Source of the DNA: Candidatus Bathyarchaeota archaeon
GTDB taxonomy: Archaea > Thermoproteota > Bathyarchaeia > 40CM-2-53-6 > RBG-13-38-9
Length of the DNA: 6,567 nt
Assembly: GCA_026394315.1 (NCBI GenBank)
Contig: JAPKYM010000189.1
Location: 1 to 6,567, forward strand
Reading direction: 5' to 3'
Position numbers and translations under genes: made by a program. Below are positions 5,054 to 6,567 of the stretch, in pieces. The notes under the pieces were generated by a model that was not told the DNA's origin, ran no database searches, and saw only the letters and a program-made list of their open reading frames with translations. The first letter of the stretch is position 1. Every line of letters starts with the position of its first letter.

Positions 5054-6280
5054 CAGTGTGGGTGTTCTGTAGCCTGTATCTAAGAGGTAGCCTGTTTCTT
5101 TTGGTGAAGTTCCGACTGCTAGTGTTCCGCCGTCACCAGAAATTGATAGGCCGAAACCTGTATTGTCAGGATCATAACTCCATTTTAGGTTTCCCATCTT
5201 GTCGAAGAAGTAGACTCTTGGTGGTCCAGAGATATCATTGAAGGCTGCCATGTAGTCTCCCGCGTTGTTAATCACTACTCTTACCACGTCGCCTGCGGTG
5301 GCAAAAGTCCAGTTTGGATTTTGAGGTTTACCCGTCAGCCTTGTTGCTCCAGCCCAGAAGTACACTCCTTTGGTAGTGGCAGTTGCTCCTGCTATTACTG
5401 AGTTGCCGTCACTTGACATGTCCAGGTCACTGAAGTAGATGCCTGTCGGACTTTTCCATGTTGATGGCGGATTGCCGCTTAGAGTCTTGGCGCTAGTCCA
5501 ATAGTGGACTGAATCGCCGTAGGATGAAGCGGCCACATAGTTTCCGTCATCGGAAACAGCTATTCCTATGACACGGCCAGCTGGTTCGGTTGATAGCCAG
5601 TCTGGAGCCTGTGGGGTTCCCGTGAGCGTTTTGGCGTTCTTCCAGTAAGCAGCACCATATATGTCGGGCGTGCTGGAGGTCTTGACTCCTGCTGCCACAT
5701 AGTCTCCGTCGCTTGAGAGATCAACTTCCTCAACCTGCCAGTACCATATACTCTGCCAACTTACTGCCTCGCTGCTGGTTGATCGTCCTTTCGCATTAGC
5801 CCAGTAGAAGACCCATCTGCCTGTTCCACATGCTACTACATTGTTGCCGTCGTCAGAGATGTCGAGACATCCCCTATAGATACCGCCCTTCAGGTCGACG
5901 CTGCTCCAAGTTGGTGATGGGGTTCCAGTCTGAGATCTGGCGTTCTTCCAGAAGGCAATACCGCCATGCCCGCTGCTCACGTATTCGCCTGCAACGACGC
6001 AGTCTCCATTAGCTGAGATCGCAACCGATTCCACGGTTCCACTGGGTGCTGTAAATGTCCAGATCGGCGTACTACTGCTTCTGCCGTAAAATCGAAGCTG
6101 GTTACCTGAGGCAACCGCTACGTAGTTTCCATCCTTGGATAGAGCGATGTCGTTGGTGCCGACGGCGTCGCTCCAGAGCTGTGTTGGCGGAGCAGCATAC
6201 ACTGTAGACACCATCATAACGATTAGAGCTAAAGGAACTAGGACTTTGAGCATAAGCTTACAAGTAGTCATCAGCTTCAC
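4937..6280 (-). CDS. Secreted beta-propeller repeat protein with C-terminal membrane/sorting tail
   Basis: The 447-aa reading has a signal peptide (residues ~1-30, ...MMVSTVYA-A). Eight WD40/PD40-like repeats of 40-55 residues follow, starting near 42, 83, 135, 182, 236, 282, 332 and 375. Each has a core such as IALSKDGNYVAVA, VDLSSDGDYVAAG or IAVSDDGNYVAAS. Blades 2-6 end in a characteristic FW/YW-(K)NAK-x(L)-x-G-P...W segment. The eighth blade (TGFGLSISGDG...GYLLD) is short and may be closed by the N-terminal PTQLWSDAV. The tail (410-447) is PVGGVVMP...EIVAP, a hydrophobic helix and KKRRD. Propellers of this kind bind proteins or glycans; there is no catalytic motif. A GTG (6278-6280) and ATGs at 6269-6271 and 6251-6253 are all in frame. 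The TATA box at 6305-6313 predicts a start near 6283, so the GTG or first ATG would be read almost leaderless. Downstream, the transcript has a pyrimidine-rich stretch but no clear terminator. Confidence 0.82.
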   Translation of the reverse strand: MKLMTTCKLMLKVLVPLALIVMMVSTVYAAPPTQLWSDAVGTNDIALSKDGNYVAVASGNQLRFYGRSSSTPIWTFTAPSGTVESVAISANGDCVVAGEYVSSGHGGIAFWKNARSQTGTPSPTWSSVDLKGGIYRGCLDISDDGNNVVACGTGRWVFYWANAKGRSTSSEAVSWQSIWYWQVEEVDLSSDGDYVAAGVKTSSTPDIYGAAYWKNAKTLTGTPQAPDWLSTEPAGRVIGIAVSDDGNYVAASSYGDSVHYWTSAKTLSGNPPSTWKSPTGIYFSDLDMSSDGNSVIAGATATTKGVYFWAGATRLTGKPQNPNWTFATAGDVVRVVINNAGDYMAAFNDISGPPRVYFFDKMGNLKWSYDPDNTGFGLSISGDGGTLAVGTSPKETGYLLDTGYRTPTLPVGGVVMPTSKFEIVAPFAALAGLIVVSAVVAVKKRRD

Positions 6281-6304
6281 GACTGCCTACGTCTCTGCTT
6301 AGGC

Positions 6305-6313
6305 TATATAAAT
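6305..6313 (-). promoter_or_regulatory. TATA box for the propeller gene
   Basis: The minus strand reads ATTTATATAG here, a near-perfect archaeal TATA element. Its centre is about 26 bp from position 6283, three bases before the GTG start and twelve before the ATG at 6271. No Shine-Dalgarno site is present, consistent with a leaderless or very short leader transcript. It probably drives both surface-protein genes. Confidence 0.7.
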
Positions 6314-6401
6314 AATGATTGCTAATAACTTCAAAAAGAATTGGAGTGAAGGTTAGGGGATCCATAGTTTTGATCTAGGGCCTTCCTCAACGCTTCCCCT
6401 G

Positions 6402-6410
6402 CTTAAATAT
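6402..6410 (+). promoter_or_regulatory. TATA box for the rightmost gene
   Basis: CTTAAATAT lies about 23 bp (centre) upstream of the ATG at 6429. That is the spacing of an archaeal promoter whose transcript starts at or within a few bases of the start codon. With the box at 6305-6313 it makes a divergent promoter region about 150 bp long. Confidence 0.6.
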
Positions 6411-6428
6411 TGTCCCAATAGACTTCTC

Positions 6429-6567
6429 ATGACCACTGTAGACATTAGTAGGCTGAAGGGGTTTGCTCTGCAGCTTCCACCAGATCATCCGCTGCAGAGA
6501 GTGCTGATGGTGGAGAAGGATACGTTAACGGTTGATGAGTTTCTGAACAGAGTTGACCTGTGGCTGA
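6429..6567 (+). CDS. N-terminal part of a small conserved-looking protein (runs off the right edge)
   Basis: The frame opens with ATG at 6429-6431 and is uninterrupted for 46 codons to the window end: MTTVDISRLKGFALQLPP, DHPLQRVLMVEKDTLTVDEF, LNRVDLWL. The pattern LPPDHPLxxVLMxExDxLTxxEFL...W resembles short uncharacterised archaeal and bacterial proteins of under ~90 residues, from memory; no function is known to me. There is no Shine-Dalgarno site, and the TATA box 18 bp before the ATG supports leaderless translation from this codon. No signal peptide is present, so it is cytoplasmic, unlike its divergent neighbour. Confidence 0.6.
   Translation, partial: MTTVDISRLKGFALQLPPDHPLQRVLMVEKDTLTVDEFLNRVDLWL

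Noticed and set aside
4993..6012. Plus-strand open frames inside the propeller gene
   Set aside because: They are antisense shadows, rich in Arg, Leu and Cys, produced by the repeated codons of the propeller.
1..6567. CRISPR array, insertion sequence or complete recombinase gene
   Set aside because: No spaced direct repeats, terminal inverted repeats, DDE-type or tyrosine-recombinase motifs could be found on either strand.

Overview
The window looks archaeal, most likely from the Bathyarchaeia or a close relative. The evidence is as follows. Promoters carry archaeal TATA boxes at leaderless or near-leaderless spacing. TTG and GTG starts are common. Two secreted proteins share the C-terminal tail PVGG-x-VMP-(x)n-EIVAP, followed by a hydrophobic stretch and KRRRD or KKRRD, a tail I associate from memory with bathyarchaeal surface proteins. 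There are no bacterial -35/-10 promoters, no CRISPR array and no recognisable transposase. The lineage is an inference from style, not from a marker gene.

Layout, left to right. Positions 2-331 (+) hold the 3' end of a group-1 type glycosyltransferase whose last ~45 codons look like read-through into unrelated DNA. Positions 272-562 (-) carry a protein-like frame broken by stops, read as a decayed gene. Positions 662-689 (-) are a tRNA 3'-end fragment with no 5' half. Two minus-strand genes follow: a large secreted, membrane-anchored alpha/beta hydrolase (1105-3573) and, downstream of it, a small membrane protein (745-1005). Positions 3620-4110 hold no convincing gene. They include a second tRNA 3'-end fragment (3933-3956, -), a weak 89-codon frame and some RNA-like hairpins. 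Two more minus-strand genes encode secreted proteins, a beta-propeller (4937-6280) and a 215-aa beta-rich protein (4163-4810), and a T-rich terminator follows. On the far right a divergent plus-strand gene begins at 6429 and runs off the window.

The genes suggest a cell-surface locus: a surface esterase or lipase, a propeller protein and a beta-sandwich protein, all exported and held by C-terminal membrane segments, next to a sugar transferase. The propeller and 215-aa genes probably form one transcription unit read from the TATA box at 6305-6313. The hydrolase and small membrane protein may form another. The two tRNA 3' ends and the broken frames mark this as a place where elements have integrated and decayed. 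No complete mobile element remains in the window.
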